Shown in pieces: positions 19,505-28,351 of a DNA stretch of 64,000 nt (positions are counted from its first letter, which is position 1; the number at the start of each line of letters is the position of its first letter). This stretch comes from an uncultured Eubacteriales bacterium (GTDB lineage: Bacteria > Bacillota > Clostridia > Lachnospirales > Lachnospiraceae). Both the position numbers and the translations under genes were made by a program. The stretch is taken from positions 186,001 to 250,000 of the forward strand of contig UQNS01000001.1 in assembly GCA_900542465.1 (NCBI GenBank), in the 5' to 3' direction. Under the pieces are notes generated by a model. The model saw only the letters and a program-made list of their open reading frames with translations, was not told the origin of the DNA and made no database searches.

Positions 19505-20371
19505 ATGGCATATTTAGCACATCCATCAGAAACTAAAAGAATAATAGAACACTTCGGATTTTCGTTTAAGAAAAAGTTTGGGCAGAACTTTCTCATAGAT
19601 GAAAATATAGTCAGGAAAATAGTGCATGAGGCGGGGGTGACAGGGGAAGACGGAGTCATGGAGATCGGTCCCGGCATAGGGACCATGACCCAGGTCCTTT
19701 GTGAAGAAGCGAAGAGAGTCCTGGCGGTAGAAATTGATAATAAGCTTATTGATGTTTTGAACTTTACCCTGGAGGATTATGACAATGTGACGATAATCAA
19801 TCAGGATATTCTGAAATGTGATCTTTCAAGCCTTGTGAGAGAGTACAATAACGGTGAGCCGTTTAAGCTGGTTGCCAACCTGCCTTATTATATTACAACA
19901 CCTATCATTATGGGGCTTTTAGAGGCAAATGCGAAGGCAGGAGGAGGCCTGCTGAGCTCTATAACTGTTATGATCCAGAAGGAAGTTGCCGAAAGGCTTA
20001 GTGCAAGCCCCGGAACCAAAGATTATGGAGCTTTAACACTTGCAATACAGTATTATACTGATGCAAAAATGCTTATGACAGTACCGGCTACTTGTTTTAT
20101 GCCAAGGCCAAATATAGATTCGGCAGTTATCGGTCTGCAGATCTATAAAGAACCGCCTGTCAGAGCCAGAGATGAAAGAAAATTATTTTCTTTAATAAAG
20201 GCGGCATTTTCACAGAGAAGAAAGACCTTTATCAATTCGGTAGGAAGTGTAACGAGCTATGATAAAGATAAGTTAAGAGAAGGGCTTGCTCTTATTGGTA
20301 AAGATGAAAATGTTCGAGGAGAAGTTCTTACTCTCCAGGAATTCATCACATTATCAGATCATCTAAATTAG
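19505..20371 (+). CDS. rsmA: 16S rRNA dimethyladenosine transferase
   Basis: 288 residues. Dimethylates two adjacent adenines near the 3' end of 16S rRNA during small-subunit assembly. Motifs: KKFGQNFLIDENIV at the start, the SAM-binding loop EIGPGIGTMT near residue 57, NQDILK, and the catalytic motif NLPYYITTPI near 125. A C-terminal KsgA-type helical domain follows (SQRRKTFINSV). It overlaps the converging tadA gene by 4 bases at the stop codons. Confidence 0.96.
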   Translation: MAYLAHPSETKRIIEHFGFSFKKKFGQNFLIDENIVRKIVHEAGVTGEDGVMEIGPGIGTMTQVLCEEAKRVLAVEIDNKLIDVLNFTLEDYDNVTIINQDILKCDLSSLVREYNNGEPFKLVANLPYYITTPIIMGLLEANAKAGGGLLSSITVMIQKEVAERLSASPGTKDYGALTLAIQYYTDAKMLMTVPATCFMPRPNIDSAVIGLQIYKEPPVRARDERKLFSLIKAAFSQRRKTFINSVGSVTSYDKDKLREGLALIGKDENVRGEVLTLQEFITLSDHLN

Positions 20372-20877
20372 TTATCTGCGGAAGAACGGCTGCATCCGGG
20401 AGCTTTTTTTCGCGCGCGAAGATCGGTAAAAAAGCCGGACATAAGGGTACTGCATTCTTCTTCTAATACCCCCCTTGTCACATTGCAAAAGTGGTTAAAT
20501 TCTTTCATTTGAAGAATATTCAGAATAGAGCCGGCACAGCCGGCTTTTTTATTCATTGCACCTATAACGACCCGTGGGATCCTGGCTTGTACGATAGCAC
20601 CGGCGCACATCTGACAGGGTTCTAAGGTTATATACATGGTGCAGTTTTCAAGACGCCAGTCATTGAATTTTTTGCTAGCTTTTCTTATGGCATTGATCTC
20701 GGCATGCCCCAGTGTGGTGTGGTCAGTATTTCTTCTGTTATATCCGCGCGCAATGATCTTTCCATCATGGACTATTACGCAGCCGATAGGAGTCTCCTCA
20801 AGGGCAAGGGCTTTTTTAGCCTGCTTTATAGCCTCTTTCATATATCTAATATCTTCTGTTTCTGTATTATTATCCAT
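20368..20877 (-). CDS. tadA: tRNA-specific adenosine deaminase
   Basis: 169 residues. Converts A34 of tRNA-Arg(ACG) to inosine. The zinc-dependent deaminase signature is complete: HAEINAI with the catalytic glutamate near residue 57 and PCQMCAGAI with both zinc cysteines near 87-90. The substrate loop ends in typical fashion (GCAGS). The short C-terminal extension is basic and serine-rich. Confidence 0.95.
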   Translation of the reverse strand: MDNNTETEDIRYMKEAIKQAKKALALEETPIGCVIVHDGKIIARGYNRRNTDHTTLGHAEINAIRKASKKFNDWRLENCTMYITLEPCQMCAGAIVQARIPRVVIGAMNKKAGCAGSILNILQMKEFNHFCNVTRGVLEEECSTLMSGFFTDLRARKKAPGCSRSSADN

Positions 20878-20991
20878 TTCTCATCCTTATTTTAAAAACT
20901 CTTAATTACACTATAGCACATTTGTTTTTTGATATCCCGTATACTATAATCATCGGGGAAGATTTGTATCAATAGAGGGGCGAATTTTTTC

Positions 20992-21019
20992 TTGAAGAGA
21001 ACTATTTTTTTGATATAAT
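20992..21019 (+). promoter_or_regulatory. Sigma-A-type promoter for purF
   Basis: TTGAAG (20992-20997), a 16-base spacer and consensus TATAAT (21014-21019), 47 bases before the purF start. The spacer is one base short of ideal. I see no purine riboswitch in the gap. Confidence 0.65.
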
Positions 21020-21066
21020 ACTTAGTTGTAATTTGGCAATCTGGAAACGAAAGGACTATAAAAACG

Positions 21067-22563
21067 ATGAACAAAGTTCAGCAGGCAGAGTACAGTGAAA
21101 CGGGATCCGAAAAAGTATGTTCTTGCGGATGTAAGTGCGGATGTTCAGAAGAAGCAGAGGCTGATCAGGGTATCCACGAAGAATGCGGCGTCTTCGGAAT
21201 GTATGATTTTGATGGAGAAGATGTTGCATCTACCATCTACTACGGTCTGTTCGCCCTTCAGCACCGCGGACAGGAAAGCGCGGGCATCGCTGTATGTGAC
21301 ACAGAGGGTCCGGTCGGGGATGCTTTGATCCATAAAGATAAAGGTCTTGCAAATGAAGTGTTTAATGCGGAAAATCTGGCCACATTAAATGGAAACTTAG
21401 GTATAGGTCATGTTCGTTATCCATCAGAGGGGACTGCCAAAAAAGAAAATGCTCAGCCATTACTTGTGAATTATGTAAAGGGTATCCTGGGTGTCGCTCA
21501 TAACGGAAGTATCCTTAATTGTAAGGAACTTCGGGAATCTATGGCTGAATCAGGTGCCATATATCAGACGACAGGGGATGCGGAAGTTATAGGATATCTG
21601 ATTGCAAGGGAACGATTACATACGGACTCAGTTGAAGGCGCTATCCTTAATGCATGCAAAAAGTTAAAGGGCGCTTATTCTATGGCTATCATGAGTCCGA
21701 GAAAGCTCATTGGAGTAAGAGATCCGCACGGATACAGACCTCTTTGCATAGGAAAACGTGATAATGCATATTTCCTTTCTTCAGAGACATGTGCCCTTGA
21801 TACGATCGATGCTGAATTCGTACGTGATGTTAAACCGGGAGAGATCGTAACGATCACACCGGAAGGCGGAATAGAGTCAAATATGGACCTTGCCATTGAA
21901 AAAGCGGCAAGCTGTATTTTTGAATATATTTATTTTGCCCGCCCGGACAGCGTTATAGACGGGGTCGGAGTATACGGCGCACGTGTAGAGTCGGGAAGGA
22001 TACTTGCACGCCGCCATCCGGTGGAGGCTGACCTGGTTGTAGGAGTACCATCATCCGGAAGTCCTGCAGGACTGGGATATGCGCTTGAATCGGGAATTCC
22101 TCACGGCAATGGTTTTATTAAAAACTCATATGTGGGCAGGACCTTTATCAAGCCTAAGCAGTCTCAGCGAGAGACCGCGGTCAAGATCAAGCTGAATGTT
22201 CTGAAGGAAGCTGTTGCAGGCAAGAGAGTCGTAATGGTGGATGATTCTATCGTTCGCGGCACGACATGTGCACGTATAGTAAAAATGCTGAGAGCAGCAG
22301 GCGCCAAGGAAGTCCATGTAAGGATATCCTCACCGTTGTTCATTTACCCATGCTTTTATGGAACTGATATTCCGTCACAGGAGCATCTTGTAGCTCATAA
22401 CAGAACGGTAGAAGAGATAAGAGAGATAATCGGAGCGGATTCACTTGGATTTATGGAAGTGGAAGACCTACCTCCGATCGTAAAGAATAAGATAGATTTC
22501 TGCGATGCATGTTTCACGGGCAATTTCCCTGAACTGCCGGAGGGATTTAAGGGATTTGATTAA
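21067..22563 (+). CDS. purF: Amidophosphoribosyltransferase
   Basis: 498 residues. First committed step of purine synthesis: PRPP plus glutamine gives phosphoribosylamine. The glutaminase domain begins at Cys40 in ECGVFGMYDF after propeptide removal. The phosphoribosyltransferase loop VVMVDDSIVRGTT lies near 390, and the C-terminal CDACFTGNFP holds cysteines of the structural Fe-S cluster seen in B. subtilis-type enzymes. The oddity is the propeptide: 39 residues instead of about 10, with five alternating cysteines (18, 20, 22, 24, 26). Confidence 0.95.
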   Translation: MNKVQQAEYSETGSEKVCSCGCKCGCSEEAEADQGIHEECGVFGMYDFDGEDVASTIYYGLFALQHRGQESAGIAVCDTEGPVGDALIHKDKGLANEVFNAENLATLNGNLGIGHVRYPSEGTAKKENAQPLLVNYVKGILGVAHNGSILNCKELRESMAESGAIYQTTGDAEVIGYLIARERLHTDSVEGAILNACKKLKGAYSMAIMSPRKLIGVRDPHGYRPLCIGKRDNAYFLSSETCALDTIDAEFVRDVKPGEIVTITPEGGIESNMDLAIEKAASCIFEYIYFARPDSVIDGVGVYGARVESGRILARRHPVEADLVVGVPSSGSPAGLGYALESGIPHGNGFIKNSYVGRTFIKPKQSQRETAVKIKLNVLKEAVAGKRVVMVDDSIVRGTTCARIVKMLRAAGAKEVHVRISSPLFIYPCFYGTDIPSQEHLVAHNRTVEEIREIIGADSLGFMEVEDLPPIVKNKIDFCDACFTGNFPELPEGFKGFD

Positions 22564-22630
22564 GAAGAAGCAGCTAAAACCTGTAAAATATAGAATATAA
22601 ACATTTTTTCAAAAATAGCAAAAAAGCCTA

Positions 22631-22660
22631 TTGACACTAACCATTAAATCGTCATATAAT
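22631..22660 (+). promoter_or_regulatory. Sigma-A promoter for the tRNA-Val/tRNA-Met operon
   Basis: Consensus TTGACA (22631-22636) and consensus TATAAT (22655-22660) are separated by 18 bases, 45 bases upstream of tRNA-Val. This is a strong stable-RNA promoter. Confidence 0.85.
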
Positions 22661-22705
22661 AGCAAAGCAGTTTAGCGATTAAGTATCGCGAAATGCAGTG
22701 TTTAT

Positions 22706-22778
22706 GGGATCATAGCTCAGCTGGGAGAGCATCTGCCTTACAAGCAGAGGGTCATAGGTTCGAGCCCTATTGGTCCCA
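22706..22778 (+). tRNA. tRNA-Val(UAC)
   Basis: A 73-base cloverleaf. The acceptor GGGATCA pairs with TGGTCCC (one wobble pair), the D arm is AGCTCAGCTGGGAGAGC, and the anticodon stem TCTGC/GCAGA encloses loop CTTACAA, giving anticodon TAC. The TTCGAGC T-loop is standard. The CCA end is not encoded. Confidence 0.96.
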
Positions 22779-22785
22779 TATTTAT

Positions 22786-22859
22786 GGCGAGATAGCTCAG
22801 TTGGCTAGAGCACACGGTTCATACCCGTGGTGTCGTGAGTTCAAATCTCTCTCTCGCTA
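22786..22859 (+). tRNA. tRNA-Met(CAU), elongator type
   Basis: A 74-base cloverleaf beginning GGCGAGA. The anticodon stem CACGG/CCGTG encloses loop TTCATAC, so the anticodon is CAT. The body resembles elongator tRNA-Met of Gram-positive bacteria rather than initiator or Ile2 forms. The first acceptor pair is G-U and the T stem has one mismatch. No CCA is encoded. It is 7 bases after tRNA-Val on the same transcript. Confidence 0.92.
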
Positions 22860-22866
22860 TTGTTTG

Positions 22867-22910
22867 AAAGGGCATCATCGCAGTCAAGTGATGGTGGCCT
22901 TTTATTTTTT
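22867..22910 (+). terminator. Terminator of the tRNA operon
   Basis: AAAGGGCATCATC and GATGGTGGCCTTT pair with one wobble and one mismatch around a 10-base loop, followed by a T-rich run. Bases 22911-23062 up to the surface-protein gene hold no gene I can support. Confidence 0.75.
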
Positions 22911-23062
22911 GAGGTCACAGGATCTGATACGTAAGTCACATAGAATGAATTTATTTTCTGCATAGTAGATGAAGATTATTGATAATCGCGAGTAAAATTA
23001 TTCAACTATCATTCTCAGTGGAAAATAGAAAAACAAGGAAGAGAAAAGGGGTATATTAAAAT

Positions 23063-26000
23063 ATGAAGAAAACATATTTAAGGCTGTTTGCAAGTGCAGC
23101 TTTATGTCTTGGATTAGCCGGATCAATGGTACCGGTCAACGCATTTGCCGAGAACACGGGATCCGGTATCACGAGTCCCGCTCGCGCACCGATCGCAAAT
23201 GGAACGCCTAAGATATGGGTAAATGATGATACAGCAACGGTATATACAAAATTATCCGATGCAGTAAATAATGCTGCAGACGGAGCAACTGTACATATAT
23301 CAGGTAATTTTACAGCTAGTGCTGAGGATCCGATGAATGTTACTGTCGGAAAAAATATTACTATTGATATCGTTGGAGATACCGTGATGAAGGGCAATGG
23401 CAATAACGGTATCACGCTTTTATCAGGAAGCCATATTAAGTGCAGCAACGGAGCCAGTCTTACCATGTCAGGCTTTAAGACGGCATTTACCGTAAATGTC
23501 GGGGCAGAAGTAAATGACGGAAAGTACAATTTCAAAGATAATACAGACGGTACGAACGGTTTTTATATCGGCGGTTCAGTAAAAGGATCAACAGATAAGA
23601 ATTCAGTTTTAATAACTGCTGATGACAAATGCGAGACAAACTTCTACAGCTCATCTACCAGATTTGAAAACTGTACTCTTAATGTTAATTCCAGAACACG
23701 TACATGGTTCGATGGAAACGATCTTTACCTTAAGAATGCATCTCTTACTGTAGCAGGATATGGCCAGGGCTATTATGTTAATAACCTTAATATGGAAAAT
23801 TCTGAATTGATAGTTAATAAGGGATCAAGTTACAGAACAGCAACAGGAATATGCTTTCAGGGAGCCGGAGTGCATAATATAAGCAACTCGCTTATTAAGA
23901 TAAATGCAGGCTCAACAGCAGGCCTTTCTATAGCCACAGGTACGTATAATGTGACTAACTCAACCATGGAATTTGCTAATGGAGGAACTGGAGGCTTAAA
24001 TGTAAACAAGGGAAAGGTCTATTTCACAAACTCGATTTTAAAGGGTGACGGAAATAACAGCGGAAGTCTTTTCGGAGTACAGGCAAATGATCCTTCAAGC
24101 CTTATATCATTCAGTGAAGATTCAAGAGTAGAGACTCCGGCAAGTTCTGACAGCGACAACGGTCTTGATCAGATAGGCAAGGCGTATATCGTTATGGGTG
24201 GTTCTCATAAGATAAGATATGCGAGCAATTTCTATGGTGGAGCTGCGATCCCTGTGAATACACCGGAATACGGAAGCGAGAAGCTTTCATACTTTAAGCT
24301 GGCAGATAATACTACATCAAGTGTTGAAGCTCATTCTAAGCTGGGTACGACTTATAAGTATCCTGTAAACACAGCATCAGAGGACGGACAGAAGTATATA
24401 TGGGTTCCCGGAGACAAGGTAGTATTTAAGTTAAATAATGCAAATGCGAAGTTTGCAGATAATACAACTGCAGACAAGGAGACCATGGCTATGAGAGGGC
24501 ACCTTCTAAGTGAGGCTTCACAGGCAAATGGCAAGGCTGTTGAGATACCTGCCGATCCGAGCGGGGTGGATAAGTTCGTCGGATGGTTCTATGTAAATGC
24601 AAATGGTGAGGAGACTGCATTTGACCCTGCTACAGTTAAAGTTGACGCGCCTCTTGAGGTTTATGCAAAATGGGAAAACACCAACGAAAAGTACGGTGTG
24701 GTATACCATAACAGCGATGAAGACCCAAGCAAGGATGTTACCTACCTGGATACAAATAACAAGGCGGACAGAACAATAGAGGTAGCTGACGTCGCAAATA
24801 TAATTGCGGGAATGCCAAACTTCCAGCTTCCTGGCAAGGTATTCGACAAATGGACCAGTGATAAAGCAGGCATGAATGAAGTCAAGACCGGAAGCACTTT
24901 GACAGTTCCGGCCGGAAGCAAGACGATCGACCTTTACGCTCAGTGGAAAGAAGCAAGTTATAAGGTGAAGTTCTCAGCAAATGGAGGTACATTTGCCGAC
25001 AACAGTATTTTTAAGACAAAGCCGGATGTATTTGACATCGAAAAAGATGCTAATGGCGGCGAAGTTGCAGTCGTAAAGAAAGATGCCAAGTATCAGGCAA
25101 GCTTAAATGAACTTTTAAAGAGCCTTGATCCCGGAGTTACTACCGGCTCTGAGGGAATTTCTGCACCAACAGAAAATATTGCTGTAAAACCTTACCATCA
25201 TATAGATAAGACAGCTAACAGCTTATTTGGATTTACATGGTACACATACAACTGGTATACGGATGATGCAGGTTCACAAAATGCGGGTATTGGTACACAG
25301 ACTAAGATCGAGAACGATACTACTTATTATTTGAAATGGGTAGAGAATGATAACATCCAGTCTATTGAGAATCAGTTCGGGCTTGAAAGTGATATATTTG
25401 GCAGATCTCAGAGTGAGAGCAGTATGTCGGAATTCATCAAAGAGAACGCTAATGATTTCAGTCTGACAGGGGCCATCGAAACAAGTTCTATAAAAGATGA
25501 AATGATGAATATCGAAAACATGTTCCCGGATGCGGCCAGTGATTATTCAAAGATCAAGCTCAGTGATATTGCCAGTGAGTTTACAGCGACACTGACCCTG
25601 CCTGAAAAGGTGATAGTACCGGCAGATCCTGAGGTAACGCTTGGCGGATTTGGAAATGCGTTTACACTTAAGGAAAAGAAGGTAGAAGGAAATAATGTGA
25701 TCGTTAAGTTCACCTTAAAGGAAGGCATTACTACCTATAAAGAGCTAAAGGATGCGGTTGGTTCAACAGGACAGTATCCGGGCGGAGAAGTGGAAAATGG
25801 ATGGATGACTGTTAAGGTCTCCGGGCTTAAGTTAGACTTTGATAAGGTCCTCAATGGTGAAGATCTTACAGTTAAAGGAACGGTTACAGGTAATTTCTTC
25901 TCTTATGCGGAAGATAAGGACGGAACTGTTAAAAAATTCAAGTTTAAATGGAATGGAAAACAGTCAGATAAAGGCCGTGATAAGAAGGCTACGGATAATG

Positions 26001-26959
26001 AAACCATCCAATATACTCTCAGCGCGGTAAAACCTTACGAGACCAATCTTGATGGAGATATCCTCATAGGCGATGAGAGTCAGCATACGGATGTCTACAA
26101 GGCGAATAAAGAGGATAAGCTTGATTTTACAGGAGCACTTAATGTAAAAGCTGTCAGAGATCAGATGATAGCTATTGAGAAGCTTTATCCTAATACACCT
26201 AAGGATAAGATCAAGGTGGATGTAGATCATTGCACATTTGTTGCGAAACTTACACTTCCTGATGAGATGGAATTTGCGGATCCGCAGAAAGTAAGAGCGG
26301 ATTATTTCGGAGACGGTTTTGAGGTCGTTGATACCAAGGTCACAGGAAAAACTGTAACTGTTACTATGCAGCTCAAAGACAAGGATAATGTAGATACTTA
26401 TCTTAAGCTTAAGGATATAGCCGATCATGCGGGAGATGCCAACGGCTGGATGAAGCTTACACTTGAAGGCATAACCATTAAGAAAGATATGGTAACAGCG
26501 GGTCAGAGACTTACAGTCAAAGGTGAATTGACCGGAAGCATGAGTGCTGTAGCCACATCCGCCTCCGGAAACAGGAAGGAATTTGATTTCAAGTGGAATG
26601 GAAGACAGTGGGCAGATGGACGAGATTCAACAGCAGACTCAAGCGATGAATCAATAAGATTTACATTAGAGATCAAGGAGGATGCGCCTAAGCCAAATCC
26701 GGATCCTAAGCCAAACCCAGATCCTAAGCCAACACCAGATCCTAAGCCAACACCAGATCCTAAGCCAACACCGGATCCTAAGCCTGCTCCAAGACCTGAC
26801 GTACCGACTGAACCAGCTAAACCACAGGTAGAAATCGAGAAGAAGACAGGACCCGCAACTGGAGATTCAAACAGACTCGCAGAGTGGACTATGCTTGCGT
26901 TAGCTACAGCCGGCGGAGTTATTGGCATTTACACATTCAAACGTAAAAAGAAAAGCTGA
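23063..26959 (+). CDS. Large cell-wall-anchored surface protein with beta-helix and duplicated C-terminal domains
   Basis: 1298 residues. A signal peptide ends near NAFA-EN. A right-handed beta-helix-like region (about 60-440) is rich in Asn and short strands, as in pectate-lyase-type adhesins. Two Listeria-Bacteroides (InlB B-type) repeats follow near 500-640 (KFVGWFYVNANG...LEVYAKW; DLYAQW). Then come two homologous domains of about 230 residues (about 768-990 and 995-1205), each ending FKFKWNG or FDFKWNG plus RD. A PKPTPD stalk precedes the sorting signal GPATGD, a hydrophobic segment and FKRKKKS. Likely an adhesin anchored by sortase; the ligand is unknown. Confidence 0.8.
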   Translation: MKKTYLRLFASAALCLGLAGSMVPVNAFAENTGSGITSPARAPIANGTPKIWVNDDTATVYTKLSDAVNNAADGATVHISGNFTASAEDPMNVTVGKNITIDIVGDTVMKGNGNNGITLLSGSHIKCSNGASLTMSGFKTAFTVNVGAEVNDGKYNFKDNTDGTNGFYIGGSVKGSTDKNSVLITADDKCETNFYSSSTRFENCTLNVNSRTRTWFDGNDLYLKNASLTVAGYGQGYYVNNLNMENSELIVNKGSSYRTATGICFQGAGVHNISNSLIKINAGSTAGLSIATGTYNVTNSTMEFANGGTGGLNVNKGKVYFTNSILKGDGNNSGSLFGVQANDPSSLISFSEDSRVETPASSDSDNGLDQIGKAYIVMGGSHKIRYASNFYGGAAIPVNTPEYGSEKLSYFKLADNTTSSVEAHSKLGTTYKYPVNTASEDGQKYIWVPGDKVVFKLNNANAKFADNTTADKETMAMRGHLLSEASQANGKAVEIPADPSGVDKFVGWFYVNANGEETAFDPATVKVDAPLEVYAKWENTNEKYGVVYHNSDEDPSKDVTYLDTNNKADRTIEVADVANIIAGMPNFQLPGKVFDKWTSDKAGMNEVKTGSTLTVPAGSKTIDLYAQWKEASYKVKFSANGGTFADNSIFKTKPDVFDIEKDANGGEVAVVKKDAKYQASLNELLKSLDPGVTTGSEGISAPTENIAVKPYHHIDKTANSLFGFTWYTYNWYTDDAGSQNAGIGTQTKIENDTTYYLKWVENDNIQSIENQFGLESDIFGRSQSESSMSEFIKENANDFSLTGAIETSSIKDEMMNIENMFPDAASDYSKIKLSDIASEFTATLTLPEKVIVPADPEVTLGGFGNAFTLKEKKVEGNNVIVKFTLKEGITTYKELKDAVGSTGQYPGGEVENGWMTVKVSGLKLDFDKVLNGEDLTVKGTVTGNFFSYAEDKDGTVKKFKFKWNGKQSDKGRDKKATDNETIQYTLSAVKPYETNLDGDILIGDESQHTDVYKANKEDKLDFTGALNVKAVRDQMIAIEKLYPNTPKDKIKVDVDHCTFVAKLTLPDEMEFADPQKVRADYFGDGFEVVDTKVTGKTVTVTMQLKDKDNVDTYLKLKDIADHAGDANGWMKLTLEGITIKKDMVTAGQRLTVKGELTGSMSAVATSASGNRKEFDFKWNGRQWADGRDSTADSSDESIRFTLEIKEDAPKPNPDPKPNPDPKPTPDPKPTPDPKPTPDPKPAPRPDVPTEPAKPQVEIEKKTGPATGDSNRLAEWTMLALATAGGVIGIYTFKRKKKS
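26687..26776 (+). repeat. Five 18-bp tandem repeats encoding PKPxPD
   Basis: Five consecutive 18-base units (consensus CCTAAGCCAACACCAGAT) encode the proline-rich wall-spanning segment of the surface protein. The units are nearly identical, so their number could vary by slippage. Confidence 0.85.
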
Positions 26960-27001
26960 CAGTGTTTATAAGAGCATAAAGAGCATATTATATTTTTAAA
27001 G

Positions 27002-27032
27002 AAAGTGGATCTGAAAAAAGATCCACTTTTTT
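27002..27032 (+). terminator. Intrinsic terminator after the surface-protein gene
   Basis: A perfect 11-bp stem (AAAGTGGATCT and complement, 27002-27012 with 27019-27029) with loop GAAAAA and a T-run. Confidence 0.93.
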
Positions 27033-27072
27033 GATATGTAAGCCTGATTTTATTTATTATGAATAATGTCTA

Positions 27073-27081
27073 TGCTATAAT
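27073..27081 (+). promoter_or_regulatory. Extended -10 promoter for the ispF operon
   Basis: TGcTATAAT is a perfect extended -10 element 41 bases before ispF; a poor TTTATT stands at the -35 position. It follows the upstream terminator by 40 bases, so it probably starts the ispF-cysE-cysS-mrnC-rlmB unit. Confidence 0.6.
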
Positions 27082-27122
27082 TGCAGGGTATAATCTGATA
27101 ATAGAAAAGCAGAGGATCAATT

Positions 27123-27590
27123 ATGAGAGTTGGAATGGGATATGACGTCCATAAGTTAGTGGAAGGCAGGCCGCTTATTATTGGCGGTGTAGAAATACCA
27201 TATGAATCAGGGCTGTTGGGGCATTCGGATGCAGATGTTTTACTGCATGCCGTCACGGATTCTATTCTTGGAGCAGCAGCTCTGGGAGATATAGGAAAGC
27301 ATTTTCCGGACACCGACCCTGCCTATAAGGGAGCGGACAGTCTCGTGCTTCTGAAGGAAGCTGTTCGCATTGTAAGCGAAGCAGGATTCCGTATCGTAAA
27401 TATAGATTCAACGATTATTGCACAGAGACCTAAGATGAGACCATATATCGATGATATGAGGGCAAATATAGCAAGGGCAGCCGGTATTGATATTTCCTGC
27501 ATAAATGTAAAGGCTACGACGGAAGAGGGACTTGGCTTTACAGGAAAAGGCGAAGGTATTTCTTCACAGTCAATATGTATGATAGATTGA
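27123..27590 (+). CDS. ispF: 2-C-methyl-D-erythritol 2,4-cyclodiphosphate synthase
   Basis: 155 residues, the usual length. Catalyses ring closure to MEcPP in the non-mevalonate isoprenoid pathway. The zinc ligands are in GYDVHKL (Asp8, His10) and HAVTDS (His near 42); [20 protein letters not shown] and [15 protein letters not shown] are family signatures. First gene in an operon with cysE and cysS, a common order in Clostridia. Confidence 0.96.
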   Translation: MRVGMGYDVHKLVEGRPLIIGGVEIPYESGLLGHSDADVLLHAVTDSILGAAALGDIGKHFPDTDPAYKGADSLVLLKEAVRIVSEAGFRIVNIDSTIIAQRPKMRPYIDDMRANIARAAGIDISCINVKATTEEGLGFTGKGEGISSQSICMID

Positions 27591-27610
27591 TATAAAAGAG
27601 GAAACATACG

Positions 27611-28300
27611 ATGAAGAAAGTTACATTTGAAGAATATAAAGCGCAGCAGTATGAGCTGTTTCAGAAGAGAGATCCGGCAATAAAGACAATTGAAGAGGTC
27701 GAATTATACCCAAGTTTCTGGGCTGTATGGGAATATATGAGAGCACATGAGCTCTATTTAAAAGGCGAGTTCTATGAAGCAAGGCTCATTTCGCAGAAAG
27801 CTGCAAGAGAAACAGGAATAGAGATCCATCCCGGTGCAGTTATAGGAGAGAACTTCTTCGTTGATCACGGCCATGGAGTCGTTATCGGTGAAACAGCTAT
27901 TATCGGCGATAATGTTACACTTTACCAGCAGGTCACATTAGGCGGAACAGGCAAGGAACACGGAAAAAGACATCCTACGGTCGGAAACAATGTAATGATA
28001 GGTGCGGGAGCTAAGGTTCTGGGGTCCATTACTATCGGAGATGATGTCAAGGTCGGAGCCGGCAGTGTAGTTGTCAGTGATGTGCCGTCAGGAACTACAG
28101 TAGTCGGAGTTCCTGCAAGGATCATTGCAAAGGATAATATAAAGGTAGAGGTAGAAGAGCTTGACCAGGTGGATATGCCGGATCCGGTAAACACTGATAT
28201 CGAAGAATTGAAGAATGAGACTAAGAGCATTTGTGAAAAGATAGCTGAAGTAGAAGAGTTGATAGAAAAACTTAAAGCTGCTTATTGTGACAAATGCTGA
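27611..28300 (+). CDS. cysE: Serine O-acetyltransferase
   Basis: 229 residues. Makes O-acetylserine from serine and acetyl-CoA for cysteine synthesis. A helical N-terminal part is followed by left-handed beta-helix hexapeptide repeats: [24 protein letters not shown], where the two histidines are catalytic, then [11 protein letters not shown]. The C-terminal 50 residues form a coiled-coil-like helix not needed for the fold. It directly precedes cysS, tying cysteine supply to tRNA charging. No T-box leader is seen. Confidence 0.92.
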   Translation: MKKVTFEEYKAQQYELFQKRDPAIKTIEEVELYPSFWAVWEYMRAHELYLKGEFYEARLISQKAARETGIEIHPGAVIGENFFVDHGHGVVIGETAIIGDNVTLYQQVTLGGTGKEHGKRHPTVGNNVMIGAGAKVLGSITIGDDVKVGAGSVVVSDVPSGTTVVGVPARIIAKDNIKVEVEELDQVDMPDPVNTDIEELKNETKSICEKIAEVEELIEKLKAAYCDKC

Positions 28301-28351
28301 CAGCCTGATACAGGTCAATAAGGGCAAAAATAAAACAGATGGAGAGATCAC

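Noticed and set aside
22693..22965. 90-codon plus-strand ORF over the tRNA pair
   Set aside because: It reads straight through tRNA-Val and tRNA-Met and their terminator; the protein-like sequence is translated tRNA, a common false gene.
22979..23010. Fur-box-like sequence upstream of the second surface protein
   Set aside because: GATTATTGATAATC matches only part of the consensus, the second half-site is poor, and no clear promoter is aligned with it.
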